Below, in pieces: positions 31,986-44,985 of a stretch of DNA of 64,000 nt (position 1 is its first letter; each line of letters begins with the position of its first letter). The notes beneath the pieces are model-generated. The model was not told the DNA's origin and made no database searches. It was given only the letters and a program-made list of their open reading frames with translations. A program made the position numbers and the translations under genes. This stretch comes from Melitaea cinxia (Eukaryota > Arthropoda > Insecta > Lepidoptera > Nymphalidae). The DNA is taken from positions 3,745,001 through 3,809,000 of the forward strand of contig NC_059401.1 of NCBI RefSeq assembly GCF_905220565.1, read 5' to 3'.

Positions 31986-33592
31986 GGCGACTAGTCACTA
32001 TTTTCTGTAATTTCATTCATGAATTCTATTTCTAACTGGTCAATATATATTCAAATATAGATAAAAAAAAAGTTATGTCGCTTTTCGAATGTATACATGA
32101 TTATCATAATTATTAATTGAACTAGTTGTCAACCAAAATTTTATGTATCTACTAGCTGTAGGTATCTTGCGCGCGTTGCTACGCTTTTTTATAATTATGT
32201 TTTTTTTTGGTCGTACTACATCAGAAACCTTTGTGGGCTCATGCACAACTATTTGCTGAAGTTGATCAAATGCATAGCTTACGATTCTATAAAAGACATA
32301 CAGACAATTAACTTCTTAGAAAGTTTTACAGGTACATGTTTAGTGATATCATCATTTGTGTGTACGTATTCAATGTGCGTCTTGTAATATGAACGAGTAC
32401 ATGTGTGATTTTAAGTGTTAAATAAATTGTTAAATAAAATTTTTTTGAAAGATTTAAACTAATACAAGCATAAAACTAGTGAATACAAAACCATTTTTTA
32501 TAAAATCTCTATAAAACAGACACAAGTTTTATTTGAAGTCTTATATAACAATGTATGATTAACATATTATATAATCTGATAAATGCAGTTCTTTAGATTT
32601 CATAAACAGCATTTTTAAACGTAATTGAGATACTTAACTGTATTAGAAATTAAGAGTAATCATTAGATTGATGAGAGGGAAACATCACGCGATGGCTGTA
32701 AGCCATTGCAACGATTAAGACTCGCTCTTAATAGTTCAAATGGTTATAAATGAGAAAATCAATTACCTAACGAGTATATATTTTATTGACGTAGATGACA
32801 AATATTTCTTAATTCGATTTTTTTTTGTGTTGTCGAGTGCTTATTGAGTAGTATTCCAATACGGGTAAGCTTTTTACTCACAAGATGCCCGAGTTTAAAA
32901 TATTACTGGCCATAATTAAAAGAATAAAAAAGTAAATTGGAGTAAGTAGGTATTATTACATTGAAGAGAATTTTTAAACTGTATATACTTTACCATGTAT
33001 TTCGAGATAGTGAAACTGTTTTTAAATTCGCGTTTTTTTTTATTGCGAGTTTTACATATTTATCAAATAATTTAAACATAGGTACAGTTTTTCTTTACCG
33101 TACGGTAATGGGGCCTGTGATACAATGTGTGCTTAATAAAGGTATTCTTTTCACTCTGTCTTGTATTAAGTCATGCTCCGATTAGTTATTTTGTCTATTT
33201 CATTTATTTTTATTATTATTTAATTTACTTTCTCGAAGCGGACAGTTAATTTGAGACTTACTTACTGTAATAGATTATTATCTGTTATTTAGGCTTAAAG
33301 CAACTTCGTCACTGACCACGGTACCATGCGCGAGTGTCCCTGTGGCGTCCACTTCTCCCTATTGGGGACAGACTCTGCTGATTTTTGTATATATTTTGGT
33401 GAATACTATATGCATCAGCAAGTCCTACGTATAAAAAGGTTATAAAAATTCAAAATAATTTAAAACTGTAGGGCCTCTTTTTAAATTATGATTTATAAAG
33501 ATTATAATTTAAATCATCAATTTTACTACAAGTAGTGTTATAAACTTAACATTAAGTTATATATCAATTTTTTCCCCTTTTTTATACGACTA
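31986..33592. other. Non-coding DNA
   Basis: A worn Helitron-like terminus (CTAGCTGTAGGTATCTTGCG) lies at about 32151-32230. 32660-32730 and 33300-33370 are slightly GC-richer but carry no gene. Confidence 0.4.
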
Positions 33593-33905
33593 GGTCGGTG
33601 AACAAGCGTACGGCTCATCTAATTTTTTTTTATATCACTAGGTCGGCAAACAAGCGTACGGCTCACCTGATGGTAAGAGATTACCGTAGCTTCTAGACGC
33701 CTGAAACACCAGAAGCATTGCAAGCGCGTTGCCGACCCAATCCCCAATCCCCCCCAGGAGCTCTAGTCACCTTACTCACCAACAGGAACACAATACTGCT
33801 TGAAAACAGTATTATTTAGCTGTGATCTTCTGTAAGGTTGAGGTACTTCCCCAGTTGGACTGCTCCAGATTTTGAGCAGGAAATTTCCTGCTGTGGCCTC
33901 AGTTG
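33593..33905 (+). repeat. Family A repeat with duplicated 5' end
   Basis: The first ~40 bp (TCGGTGAACAAGCGTACGGC) are repeated at about 33640 (TCGGCAAACAAGCGTACGGC) and then the near-complete repeat follows to 33905. The short duplicated head suggests a nested or aborted second insertion. Confidence 0.65.
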
Positions 33906-34617
33906 TACGTAGTAAGTATACTTGTAATGTTCCTAGTTGATTACACTAGAATCCACCTGCGATTCTTTTAAGGTGTTTCAACTTGGATTATAATTTTTTT
34001 GCGTTACAACGCTTTGCTTTTTGATATGACGTATGTCATTAACGGGTAATTCGTTCGGTAATTTCAAAATGTTATTGATAACATAAAATTACTATTAAAT
34101 TGAGTCATAATAATTACTATTAATATTAGTTACTATATCGACGATAGATGAAACCAATAAAACTTAATTTAATATAGTAGAAATGAACTCGATTTCATTA
34201 GGATATAACGTAATTTATTATTTGTTTTGTTGTACACGTAATCAGATTTGCTTCAACGTAAGCATTTTACTGTTTTATAATCAAACCAATCAATCAGAAA
34301 TAACTTTATTCAAATAGGCTTCAAAAGCGTTTTCTAAATTAAAATTTTAAAAGTGATTTTTATTTTTAAATGTTTAGCTACCACCGATTCGGAATGTAAA
34401 TGTTGATCAGTTAACCTTTTAAAAATAATAATTATGTAAACTGTATTTAAGTACAAAATTAGTAATATCTTGCATGAAATACAGCGTCGTATAATGATTT
34501 GTTTTATATTCATCTTCCTCAATTTAAGTGTAATAAACTGTTTAATGTTTTTGTTGGTTAATTTTAATACCGAATCAGTTCTAACAGAGACATTACAAAA
34601 TGGCAAACTATACTTGA
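33906..34617. other. Non-coding DNA with a LINE tail scrap
   Basis: 'aactttattcaaataggctt' at about 34301-34320 is a recurrent phrase at RTE-like LINE 3' ends in Lepidoptera as I recall it. A 101-codon minus-strand frame (34334-34639) is AT-driven and has no domain. Confidence 0.35.
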
Positions 34618-34805
34618 TAATAATTGTGTTTGCTGGCAAATGAAAAAAAACGACTTCAACTTACATCGACAACCAATAAAAAATACTATAAATTTACAAA
34701 AAAAAAAAAATAGCAATGAATTACGTATTATAGAGATAATTCAAAAACTACTCGTTGGAACTCGGCTTTCAGAATTAAGAACCTCCTCCTTTTTTAAATC
34801 CGAAA
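34618..34805 (+). mobile_element. Family C repeat, strongly shortened
   Basis: Keeps the 5' hairpin GTTTGCTGGCAAA, CGACTTCAACTTACATCGAC and the 3' phrase ACCTCCTCCTTTTTT, with most of the interior deleted. Confidence 0.6.
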
Positions 34806-35119
34806 AAAAAAACTAAACTCATCTTACCTAACCTTAACATTACTCACTATTCTGCTGTAAGTAATCTTTTTCAATGGAATGAAATAAAGTTCTTTAAAAA
34901 GGCTTCCTGTACTTTTCCCAACGAAATATGTCAAAGCCAATCGTAACTTTCTGTGTTAAGGGGTGAAATCTTGATTCATTGCGTGCCCGAGAATGAATTC
35001 TTCACGTTTCATTCAACCAGATGATATGTTACGCTCCGATCCCTTTCATTTAAGTTGTCTCATCTTTTAACATCTATTGTACAAACGTTTGTTATTATTA
35101 AAATACTATCCCTTATGTA
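34806..35119. other. Non-coding DNA
   Basis: Nothing recognised. Confidence 0.4.
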
Positions 35120-35395
35120 AATATTATATAAATAAATAAATAATAAATAAATAAATATCTTATAACATACAGACACGGTCATCTGTTCCTACGGTAATCA
35201 ACTTAATGCTTGTGTTATAGGTAACAGCCGGCTGATATAGCTTAATACTTTTTTCTTTTTTTTATAATAGATAGAAATATTACATATATAAATATATAAG
35301 CACAAATATTACCCAGACTCAGACGGAAATCGAACCGGCAACCCGTGGAGCAGAAAGCAGAGCCACTACAAACTGTGTCAACGAGCTAGTGTATA
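35120..35395 (-). mobile_element. tRNA-derived SINE, family G, inverted
   Basis: Parallel copy of 51120-51410. The minus strand reads a tRNA-like head ending in a box-B-like GGTTCGATTTCC and then 'gtaacacaagcattaagttg' and an A/T-rich tail. Confidence 0.65.
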
Positions 35396-37169
35396 AATGT
35401 AAAGTAAATTTTTCATTAATAATTAATTGTCAATTGTTTATTGTTAGCTGACGCGATAGACGCTGTCCTATCTTACAAACTGTCAATTACATACAGTTTT
35501 AATTATAGTAAAGTTTTCAGAAATTTTCCAATTTTCTAAGCAATTTTTAAATTGTTTTTTAACTTTGAAAGAACTTTCTACAAAGTATTAGAAATAGTTA
35601 AAAAATAATTATCGATAAGAAAATACAGATCTCATCCAGACAACCTTACAGAATGCTTGAAAAGAAAACCAACATCTATATCCAATGTGTTCTTGTGAAT
35701 TAACCAGAACTCATAATAAACTGTAAGATTGTTGCTGTATTTTGTAGCGACAAAACGGAACTTATTGTTTAAATAAAAAATACTAACGTTAAGGTTTTGT
35801 GCATTATCTGAAATCTTTTTTTTTCATATCAAGAAAAATTCTGGATTGCACAAGGATTAGTAGTAGGTATAACAAGTTTATACATTAATATGGTAGGCTT
35901 TAAAAGCACTTTTTAATTTTCATTCTTCAAATTAATATTATATTTGTTTTATTTATTAATTATGTTTAAAATAACTGGATAAGTCATGTTGAAGAAACCC
36001 ATTCATTAACATGACGATAAAATATTATTTTGGTTATAACCCTTGAGTAACAAAAGTTTAACAAAAAACCCTTTTTTGCTTTGTTAGAAAAGTTTTAGAG
36101 GTGTGATCAATCGGAAATTTAAAACTAAGGTATAGTAACCCTAATTTGAACTTGCGAGCGTTGTAATTATTACGTCATATTTATATGATATAAAATACAG
36201 CACGATCTTCAGATTCCTTAATATGCCAGTCCAACTCACAGTTCCTCAGTTTTAATTTTTATTTATTTCATACACAGTTAATTAATGGCTTATTAAAAAC
36301 GAAGAGTTCCCTTTGACTTTAGTTAATTAGGAATTCTCGTTAACCGGTAACAAAAATTCCTGCGACTAATAAGCTAAATATAAATTAATTAAAATTATAT
36401 CTTAATAAAATACCGTCACACAAAAACAACATACTTCGATAATAACGTTAATTAGGAGTTTCTTTACTAAAATAATAAATTTCATGAACAATTCAATTAA
36501 TTCTAACGAACCTTCCGTACACCTAAGTTTCTGACTGAGCTAATAACATTTTATTAACTTAGGTCCAATCAAGCGAAAAAGTCAAATTTAATTAATTATA
36601 CGGTTACACTGTGAATTTTAGACCTTTTCACCGTAGTTTGTTTTTGTTATTTAATTACTTTACTTATGTGTTGCTTGCCTGTATATGTAGACTAGTAAAT
36701 TGAATGATGTTACTTTATTTTTAAATCGATAAACTATTTTAATTTATTGCTTCACACACATTGGTGAGTAGTAGAGGTAGTGAGACATATGTATTTACAG
36801 ATGTCGATAACATGAATGGATTGCTTTTTATTCAAATTCAGAATAATTTTTCAACAAAATTGAGACTCATATAATGTAGCAAAATAAATATGTATACAGT
36901 TAGTTATGCTTTTGTGTTATATTGTTCGCTGTCAAATAAGACATCTAGCTAAGGTTTTCTTGTACAGCATAAAGCTAACATCGATTTTGGCAAAGGCATT
37001 AGTCGTATAATAATTATATAAGCGCTAGAGTCATTCTTGTATACAAAGTCTAAACTGTGTAATAGGTTTGGATGTACCTTTGCATGATTTATACTACGTG
37101 CTAGAACACTTGATACTTTTTATTCTCAAAGCTTAGTAGAAAGAGACAGGTTACTTTGGGATTTTGTTA
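35396..37169. other. Non-coding AT-rich DNA
   Basis: No exon-like segment or known repeat seen across 1.8 kb. Confidence 0.45.
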
Positions 37170-37380
37170 TATACAACTATTTCGGCATCGGAAGCGCGTT
37201 GTCGAGTCGACCCGTTTCCTCCCTGGAGCTCTGTTCGCCTTACTCATCATAGGAGCACAACACTGCTTGAAAGTAGTATTATTTAGCCGTGATCTTCTTA
37301 AGGTAAGTCGCGTAAGGTAAGGTCGCGGTATTTCCCTAGATTTTGAGCATTACATTTCCTACTTTGTCCCACTTCACTTG
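37170..37380 (+). repeat. Diverged family A fragment
   Basis: Retains 'ggaagcgcgttg', 'ctggagctctgttcgcctta' and 'gtagtattatttagccgtga' in family A order; the 5' third is lost. Confidence 0.55.
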
Positions 37381-37589
37381 ATTTTTCCAGAAACGTGATA
37401 AAGAAACGTGATACTCTGATGCCAATTACATACAATACAATAATTACACTCACATATAATAGATATGTCTATCTACGTCATTACTAAAAAAATCTTATTC
37501 ATTTTTTTTTTTTTCATTTTATTCTTACAAAAACTTAAGTTGTTAAATAGCATCACTTACTTAATTTAGAATCAAATCTCTTAATATTT

Positions 37590-38290
37590 TAGAAAACTTC
37601 AATCACTGCATAATTATGATATTTTTTCTTTTCAAAGACCGTTTTATATTATTTGGCTCCAATTCTGACTTCAACCTAAACCTTCGATCACTTAGTGACA
37701 ATCGGCTGAAGATGTCTGTCTCGCAATCACAAGGGAACAGTAATTCATTTACAATTAAGGCTGCGAAACTATGGAATAACCTACTTGGAAAAGTTCTTCA
37801 TTCTGATTCCTTGTCAATTTTTAAGAAACCCTTACACGAACATTATCTATCGATTTAAACATTTTTTATACTATTATGTATTATTTATATGTTTTTATGT
37901 TGTATGTGTGTGTATGCATGTAGGTGTGTTTACCTATGTTTTAAGTATTTAATATGTGTATATTCTTATGGAAGGTTTACGTAAATTTATTTATTCATAT
38001 GCTTTTGTATGTTTATCTTATATGTATTTGTGTTTATATGCTATATCCTTTTATTTATGTAGGTATATATATGTTTTTATATATTAATCTACTTTTACAC
38101 TATCCCGTACTTTGTTATTAATAATATCCTTTTACCTGGGGTTGCCTGGAAGAGATTGCTTAAAGCAATAAGACCGCCTGTGCATGCTGTCAGTTTATCT
38201 ACTTTTTATTTAATATATATTTTTTGTACTGCTGTATTTTTTACTATGTGAATGTGTTTACTACGTCTATGCAACAAAGTAATAACTAAC
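37590..38290 (+). mobile_element. 5'-truncated LINE, second copy
   Basis: The frame 37616-37858 (about 80 codons) carries the C-terminal motif FTIKAAKLWNNLLGKVLHSD and FKKPLHEHYLS, homologous in layout to the end of the 25.7-kb RT. The 3' UTR has the hairpin phrase 'CTGGAAGAGATTGCTTAAAG' with CAATAAGACCGCC (about 38148-38176), and the tail is AAAT units at about 38293. Only the last few per cent of the element is left. Confidence 0.7.
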
Positions 38291-38738
38291 TAAATAAATA
38301 AATTATATTCAAACGAAATTTTTATTTTGGTTTCCTTATTAAAGTATTAAATCTAAAGAATTTATTTGAATATTCTAGCAAGACTATAATAATATACACA
38401 GGGACAGTGGGACAATTATAGGTACGACGTGCAAAATTCAAGTCTAATTATTAGATATGTGTACATATATATTTTCTTCGGTCAGTCAATAAAACAAAAC
38501 TTACGTAACCGTTACATACGCTTGAAATAATTCCGTCCGTACTTTTTGTTACATCTGATTTATAAGTTCATTAAAAATATAGTTATGATAATTACATTAA
38601 TTTTAAAATTAAATTGGACTAGAGATCCATATTATTGGTTTTCTTACATAAATCTTCACGTAACGTCCGCTTATTAGTTTTCCTTATTTATATGATTGTA
38701 GATGAATTTCCTCATATGTATTATTATTTTATATTATA
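38291..38738. other. Non-coding AT-rich DNA
   Basis: Nothing recognised. Confidence 0.4.
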
Positions 38739-38935
38739 CTAGCTGACCCCGCAAATGTTTTGCCATATATAGTATTGAGCCCCCTAACCCCCCCACCCCT
38801 ATAACTTGGATGTATGAAGAATAGATGGTGGCCGATTCTCAGACCTACCCGATATGCACATAAAATTTCATCAAAATTGATCAAGCCGTTTCGGAGCAGT
38901 ATTGTAACTAACATTGTGAAACGAGAATTAACAAT
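38739..38935 (-). mobile_element. Helitron-like element, inverted and shortened
   Basis: Begins CTAGCTGACCCCGCAAATGT and ends 'gtgaaacgagaatt'; 'gattctcagacctacccgat' and 'caagccgtttcggag' are the reverse complement of phrases in 6885-7189. Confidence 0.6.
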
Positions 38936-39250
38936 ATTCACTTACAGAAGATAATAAAACAATAGGAGAAATGTACAAGTATTGACGTTATCACTGAAAT
39001 GGCAATCTCTTCCAGGCAAACTTAAATAGAGGATAGTATTACGTGTAGTTAAACTTTTATTAGTATTTAAACTTTTACATGCAGCAGGTGGTTGCTTCTA
39101 TCCTGTATCTCGTCATCTGATGTGTCTAATGCAATAACTATTCTCAACATGAAGACTCTTTATATCACGAATAATTTCAACTTACTTGAAGATCCTGATG
39201 TAGGACTAAACTAAGAATTATTACAGTTCTTCAACAGAACCTTGTAATAG
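38936..39250. other. Non-coding DNA
   Basis: Nothing recognised. Confidence 0.4.
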
Positions 39251-39430
39251 GAAGTATTTATTTATTTATTTATTCTTAATGTACACCGAAATACAGACAC
39301 ATATAAAGAAAGATACAATACAAGATGTACAAAGGCGATCTTATCGCTAAATTGCGATTTCTTCCAGATAACCTTTGGGTACGTTTGGGGACACGATATA
39401 GTAGTAGCGGTTAGAAGTGTAATTAATAGA
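39251..39430 (-). mobile_element. LINE 3' end fragment, inverted
   Basis: Near-copy of 24555-24740 ('aatacaagatgtacaaaggc', 'tcttccagataacctttggg'). Ends in TTTA tail units. Confidence 0.7.
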
Positions 39431-41937
39431 AGTAATTTAATTATATGAAATAAAAAAAATACATTTCAAATCAACTTCAAAAGGCTGATGTTCGAAAATA
39501 TATGGCTATTCCAAGATATAAAGAAATAATGCCGCCAATGTTATGTCTAAATCCTGATGATATGTTTACTAGATAAGTTGTGAAAATTATATTTAATAGA
39601 TAACACACTAAATGATATGCAGTTTATTGTGAGATTCGTATGGAGATAGATACACACCATTCGCTTTACCTGCACAGCGTTGCGTAACGATGTCTCGGTC
39701 TTAAAGGGTTGTCATTCATGACAGGACATGATTTAACTTCTACAAACGGAAATTTTTATTTTTTATTACAAAATTGTCTACTTGTCCACCAAATCGAAAT
39801 TCCGACAAATCACAATAATCATGAAAAAAAAAAGATTTTTTTATTTTTACAAAAAAATGTAAATAATGAGTATCTTTTATGTTTAAAATGTGACGGGATT
39901 TACACGATAATATTTAAGTCGCTTAAATTGAACTAAAAGATAACATTGTGCAGTGCTTTGAATCCCTCGGTTTTCTCTAGTTTTAAGAGAAATAATATTA
40001 TAACTGTTCTGACTAATGATAACGAATTTGTGTGTGTGGAACTTACAAAAATGGATCACAAATTATGAATTTTTTAACAATATTATAAGTATTTTATTAA
40101 AATTTAAATTTTTATCTTAAAACAGCAATGTATCAAGCAATGTCTCAATTTGTCCTTATTACAAGAAATATCTGCCATTGACTATATGTTACAAATACTA
40201 TTAAATGCAAATGCCTTAACAAAATTTTATTAATATTAAAATATAAAGAGACTTGTTGTGATTCTTACTGACTTCTTGAGTCTGTCTGGTATTCTTATTT
40301 TGATTTTTAAAAAGGATTTGAAAAAATTTACTCAAAGAAAACATACTATTAGTTTAATTTAAGCGTTACATTTACAGTTTATGGGAAAGCCACAATGACC
40401 GTCTTGGTGTGAATAGCCCCTTTATACTTCAACAGACATAAAAGATTGTTTTAGTGTTTCGTGGGGACAATGGCAAAGCATTTGACAATGAATAGTTACA
40501 ATGGCCGTGAAAATTCAAAGGTCTTTGCCCCTCTTGTTAGGAAATGACAAGAACATGGGAATTTGGGTGTTTTGAACAAAAGGAAGCTCCTTAGTGTTTT
40601 TGCGAGAGAATCATTCAAATGTTTAATATAACTCTTAAGGAAAATTAATTATTTAATTAGGAAGAAAAACTTTGAGCGGAGAAGAATATTTTGGAACACA
40701 GCTTTATATTTTAACAGAATCAATATTTATAATAAATTTTTTAAGTGTGATTATTTATTGATTATTTTCTATTTATTGATTATTCATTGATTATTTTATA
40801 TTTTTTGATTATTTTGTTTTTACTGAATTGTTTAAATTGTTTGTTAAATTTAATGTTACTTGTTGTGATAAACTTAACTAACGCATTGGATTACTGTAAT
40901 GTTAGTTCTAAGTTTTTGTTAATGCATAAATAAATAAATAAATAAATAAATAAAAAAATAAATAAATATCGAAAAGAAAGGTGTTTAATTTCGACGCCGT
41001 CGAATTTTCCAATTTTAATGAAATATAACATAAGCTATTTCATAATTATTCTTCAAGAAAATTTAATTTATAAACTATAAAATTTAAATCCTTAAACAAA
41101 AATAATATATACGTACGTGTATATACGTCGATCTTTCGAGACCACGTGGCCACGTGCTAAGAACGTGGGAATTGAGGAGTTTTGAGCGTTGTTTTTCTTA
41201 CAGAATAATTACCAAAGTTTTATATTATGTTTACGGAAAATCACGAAATTAGGTAAAAATAAATTCAAATTATACAATACAAACAAGCTTCAAGCCGTTT
41301 TGGCCATTTCATAAAAAATAACATCATTTAATATATTAATATTTCTCTTTATATCTCTATGTATACAATATACCTATACATTTTTTCCTTGTTTATCAAG
41401 TTGTTTATTGTTAGTCCATATAGGTGCGAGTATATGACGGATACTTATTTTCTAATTACAAAAACAATCAGGTTGGGTCATAAAGACACGTGACGTTTTC
41501 AACCGTGATAGTTAGATTCAAGTGTGACGTCACACTGCATAACAGCTTTGGTTTAAAATATTCAGTTCTAGTGTCTACTGACATATCAAGCGCTTACTCA
41601 ATGACCTAGTCGCAAGCAAATTAAAAAATCACCAACTAAGTGTGGTTTTTTTCATACCATTCGGATATCAATTAGTATATCACCAACTAAATGTGGTTTA
41701 TATCATAATACTAGGGTACTAAATACTGGAACGATCCGCTGTTCTCATATCGTTTACATCGCCTATGTTTACTCTTGCAACACCAGAAAGCAACATCTAT
41801 CAACACGAATCAACGCTGACGGTTTTAATTAAAAAGAAACATACTCAAAGAAACACCTATATATAATATATAGCAAAATACCTTCAGCGTCATACCACGT
41901 CCTAGCTTTACAAGGCAGTCACAGGACTGTCGATTTT
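39431..41937. other. Non-coding DNA
   Basis: 40370-40610 is less AT-rich and unique in the window ('aaagccacaatgaccgtctt', 'gtgtttcgtggggacaatgg') and could be a conserved non-coding element. The (TAAA)n run near 40925-40968 and a CpG patch near 41110-41170 ('gagaccacgtggccacgtgc') are the only other marks. Confidence 0.35.
40925..40968. repeat. (TAAA)n microsatellite
   Basis: Tetranucleotide AAAT/TAAA run with one interruption. Confidence 0.9.
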
Positions 41938-42545
41938 TAACCGACTTCCAAAAAAGGAGGAGGTTCTCAATTCGACTGTATTTTTTTTTTTTTTGTATGT
42001 TACATCAGAACTTTTGACTGGGTGGACCAATTTCGACAAATTTTCTTTTAATCGAAAGGTGGTGTGTGCCAATTGGTCCCATTTAAATTTATTTGAGATC
42101 TAACAACTACTTTTTGAGCTATATCTAAAAATGCGTTTTTACTTGACGCTTTTTTCGTCGACCTACGTTGTATTATACCGCATAACTTTCTACTGAATGT
42201 ACCGATTTGGATAATTCTTTTTTTGATGGAAAGGGAATATCTCTAGTTTGGTACCATGATAAGGAAACCAGGATCTGATGATGGGATTCCAGAGAAATCG
42301 AGGGAAACTCTCGAAAATCCGCAATAACTTTTTACTGGGTGTACCGATTTTGATAATTTTTAATTTAATCGAAAGCTGATGTTTATCATGTGGTCACATG
42401 TAAATTTTATCGAGATCTGATAACTACTTTTTGAGTAATCTTTGATAACGGTTACTTGAGTATTTTTTCGTCGATCTACGTTGTATTACTCGTCGATGTA
42501 ATTGAAGTCGGTTTTTTTTTTCGTTTGCGAGCAAACACAATTATT
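41938..42545 (-). mobile_element. Interspersed repeat family C, longest copy, inverted
   Basis: Runs from ACCGACTTCCAAAAAAGGAG to the hairpin GTTTGCGAGCAAAC followed by ACAATTAT. Inside, a phrase like 'actgggtgtaccgattttga' recurs three times (about 42015, 42193, 42332), so the interior is built of diverged ~150-180-bp units. No ORF. This copy serves as the reference for recognising the truncated ones. Confidence 0.75.
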
Positions 42546-42990
42546 TAGTCTCATATAAAAATTCGCCTGTAGGATAAACATTATCATAATGCATGATGTT
42601 TAGCAAAAATCGTGGGCATTTTAGAGCTTGTGGGTGTTTTATCATGATATTGACATTGCTTCCGCTGTCATCACAACGCGTCCAGCAGTTCTGGGACCTT
42701 ATTCACAACAATATCAGAAAACTACTTGAGAAAAATATTTGATGCTGAAATCTTCTGTAAGTTTCAATTACTTTTATAGGCAGGCTATTTAAAATTTTGA
42801 CAAGATTTTCTAACTAAGCTAATAATATTATTTGATTTTAACGTGACGGTGTTCAAAACACTAGTGGTCCCCCAGTGCTCGAAATCAGGTCATAATTAAT
42901 TTAAATTAAAAGTTTAAACAAAAGAATATATATGCGTGTGTGTGTGTGTGTCAAACACATAACATACAATAGTGTGTGTATTTATTATTT
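42546..42990. other. Non-coding DNA with (GT)n run
   Basis: A short (GT)n run lies near 42935-42952. No gene. Confidence 0.4.
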
Positions 42991-43166
42991 ATTATATTTT
43001 TATGCATAATTAAAAAAAAATATTAGCATTTTACTCTCCTCTATATAAAATATAAGTGTGCTAAATTTTTTATTTTTTTAATATATTTTTATGCATAATT
43101 ATAACAAATATATTAGCATTTTACTCTCCTCTATATAAACTACAAGTGTGCTAAATTTCATTCTGC
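42991..43166 (+). repeat. Two-copy tandem duplication, period ~89 bp
   Basis: The unit ATATTTTTATGCATAATT...ATTAGCATTTTACTCTCCTC...AAGTGTGCTAAATTT occurs at about 42993 and again at about 43082, with small differences. Confidence 0.8.
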
Positions 43167-43842
43167 TCCGTGCGCGCAATTTTTGTTAAAAGGAGTACAA
43201 AGTTTTTATTTCACGTATTAATATATAGATTACAGTAGCCCGTACTTTTTAAGGAATGCATAAGTAGCATACTGCATAAAGAAACCAAAGAAATATCAGT
43301 TCGACGTAAAATAAATGTTTGTTTTCTATTGTACATGGAAACGAAGTGTTTGCTCGGTAAAGAATCCAGCGCTGTGATAGTTGTCATAACATCCTCAACA
43401 AGTGACGGTACGATACAGACTTGAACACAACGTTATAATATGTTACTATTTTTTCGATCTTCACCTACTTTTAGACATTGAATATAAATAAATATTTCAA
43501 ACGTTTTGTCGTAGTGTTAGAGCCATATGTGTTCGTATTATGAGTTTCATTTGTCAATAGTTTCATTGAGAAATTTTCACAGATTTATGAAACAAGATTT
43601 TTTAAGAATAAGTACAAAATACTTATTTAAATAAATTTATACTCGTATTACAAGTAGATGTATAATTTAATATTTTGTGTTATTTATTTTTGTAAGATTA
43701 ATTAATTATTCTTTTCGGAAAGTGATGACATTGTAATCCGAGTGCTTTTCCTCGAAATGTTTTCTTTTGCCAATTAATTAATTCCTTGGTAATATTATTT
43801 AAATTATTTTCATTTTAAGGATTTTGAATTCAAAACATTTGT
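43167..43842. other. Non-coding DNA
   Basis: The beginning ('ttctgctccgtgcgcgcaat') looks like a TE terminus ending near 'aatatatagat' (about 43228). No gene. Confidence 0.4.
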
Positions 43843-43976
43843 AACCGACTTCAAAAAAAAGGAGGATGTTCCTAATTCGACTTACTTGACTATTTTTTCA
43901 TCTACCTACGTTGTATTACGAGTCAATGTATTTAAAGACAGTTTTTTTCCTTCGTTTGTAACCAAACACAATTATT
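43843..43976 (-). mobile_element. Family C repeat, short copy, inverted
   Basis: Both ends are present (ACCGACTTCAAAAAAAAGGAGG and the diverged hairpin GTTTGTAACCAAAC) but nearly the whole interior is deleted. Confidence 0.6.
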
Positions 43977-43979
43977 TCG

Positions 43980-44425
43980 TACCGACTTCAAAAAAGGAGG
44001 AGGTTACTCAATTCGACTCAAATTATATTTAATGTATGTTTGGGGATAACTTCGTCGTTTATGAACCGATTTTGATAAGTTTTTTTTTTGTTGGAAAGAA
44101 GATATCCTAAGTGTTGTATCATGGTAACGAAATCAGGATCTGATGATGGGATTCCAGAGAAATCGAGGAAAACCCTCTAAAATCCGCATAACTTTTTACT
44201 GGGTGTACCGATTTTAATGATTTTTAATTTAGTCGAAAGCCAATGTTTGTCATGTGGTCACATTTAAATTTCATCGAGATCTGATTACAAATTTTGGGGT
44301 AATCTTTGATAATGCGTATTTACTTGACTATTTTTTCGTCCATTACCTACCTACAACCTACGTTGTATTACTTGTCAATGTAATTAAATCGGTTTATTTT
44401 CGTTTGCCAGAAAACACAATTATTC
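43980..44425 (-). mobile_element. Family C repeat, long copy, inverted
   Basis: Starts ACCGACTTCAAAAAAGGAGG only a few bases after the preceding short copy ends and finishes at a diverged hairpin (GTTTGCCAGAAAAC). It keeps the GGGATAACTTCGTCG end that is also present in the RT-carrying copy at 7.4 kb. Confidence 0.7.
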
Positions 44426-44864
44426 TTTAAGAAAATAAAAGAAAAACATAGCTCGTATTAGTAAAAACTAGTATACCGCAAGCATCACACGCCTCAGTCG
44501 TAAACAATACTTTCAAATTTATGTAATTATAAAATTATCTTCTAATAAAATGAACATTAAGATGTTTAGAAAATAGCCGGAACTCTTAATTTTTATTACC
44601 TCTTGCATCACAAAACAATTCCTTGAAGTGTTTCTACATGCATAAATGTTGACTCTAAATAAACTATTACCGTCTCTAAGTAGCTCCATAATCAACGTTA
44701 CACGTATTTAAAAGATATGTTATGTACTTTATTGTTACGTCAAGCCTTTCCATATGGTTTAACGCTTGTAGTGCCTAAGTTTCTTTCGCCCATTTTTTTC
44801 ATTTATTTTGGGGATTAAATTTCAAAAAAAAATCTAAGCGCTGACTTCCTACTGGGGGGAATTT
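44426..44864. other. Non-coding DNA
   Basis: Nothing recognised. Confidence 0.4.
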
Positions 44865-44985
44865 GGGTCACGGTCGGCAACGCGCTTGCGATGCTTCTGG
44901 TGTTGCAGTCTATAAGCTACAGTAATCGCTTACCATCAGGTGAGCCGTACGCTTGTTTGTCGATCGAGTTGTATCAAAAAAGATG
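44865..44985 (-). repeat. Family A fragment, inverted
   Basis: Carries 'aacgcgcttgcgatgcttct' and 'ttaccatcaggtgagccgta'; truncated at the distal end. Confidence 0.6.

Noticed and set aside
34334..34639. 101-codon minus-strand frame
   Set aside because: AT-driven Lys/Ile/Asn-rich frame with no domain, splice sites or homology I can recall.
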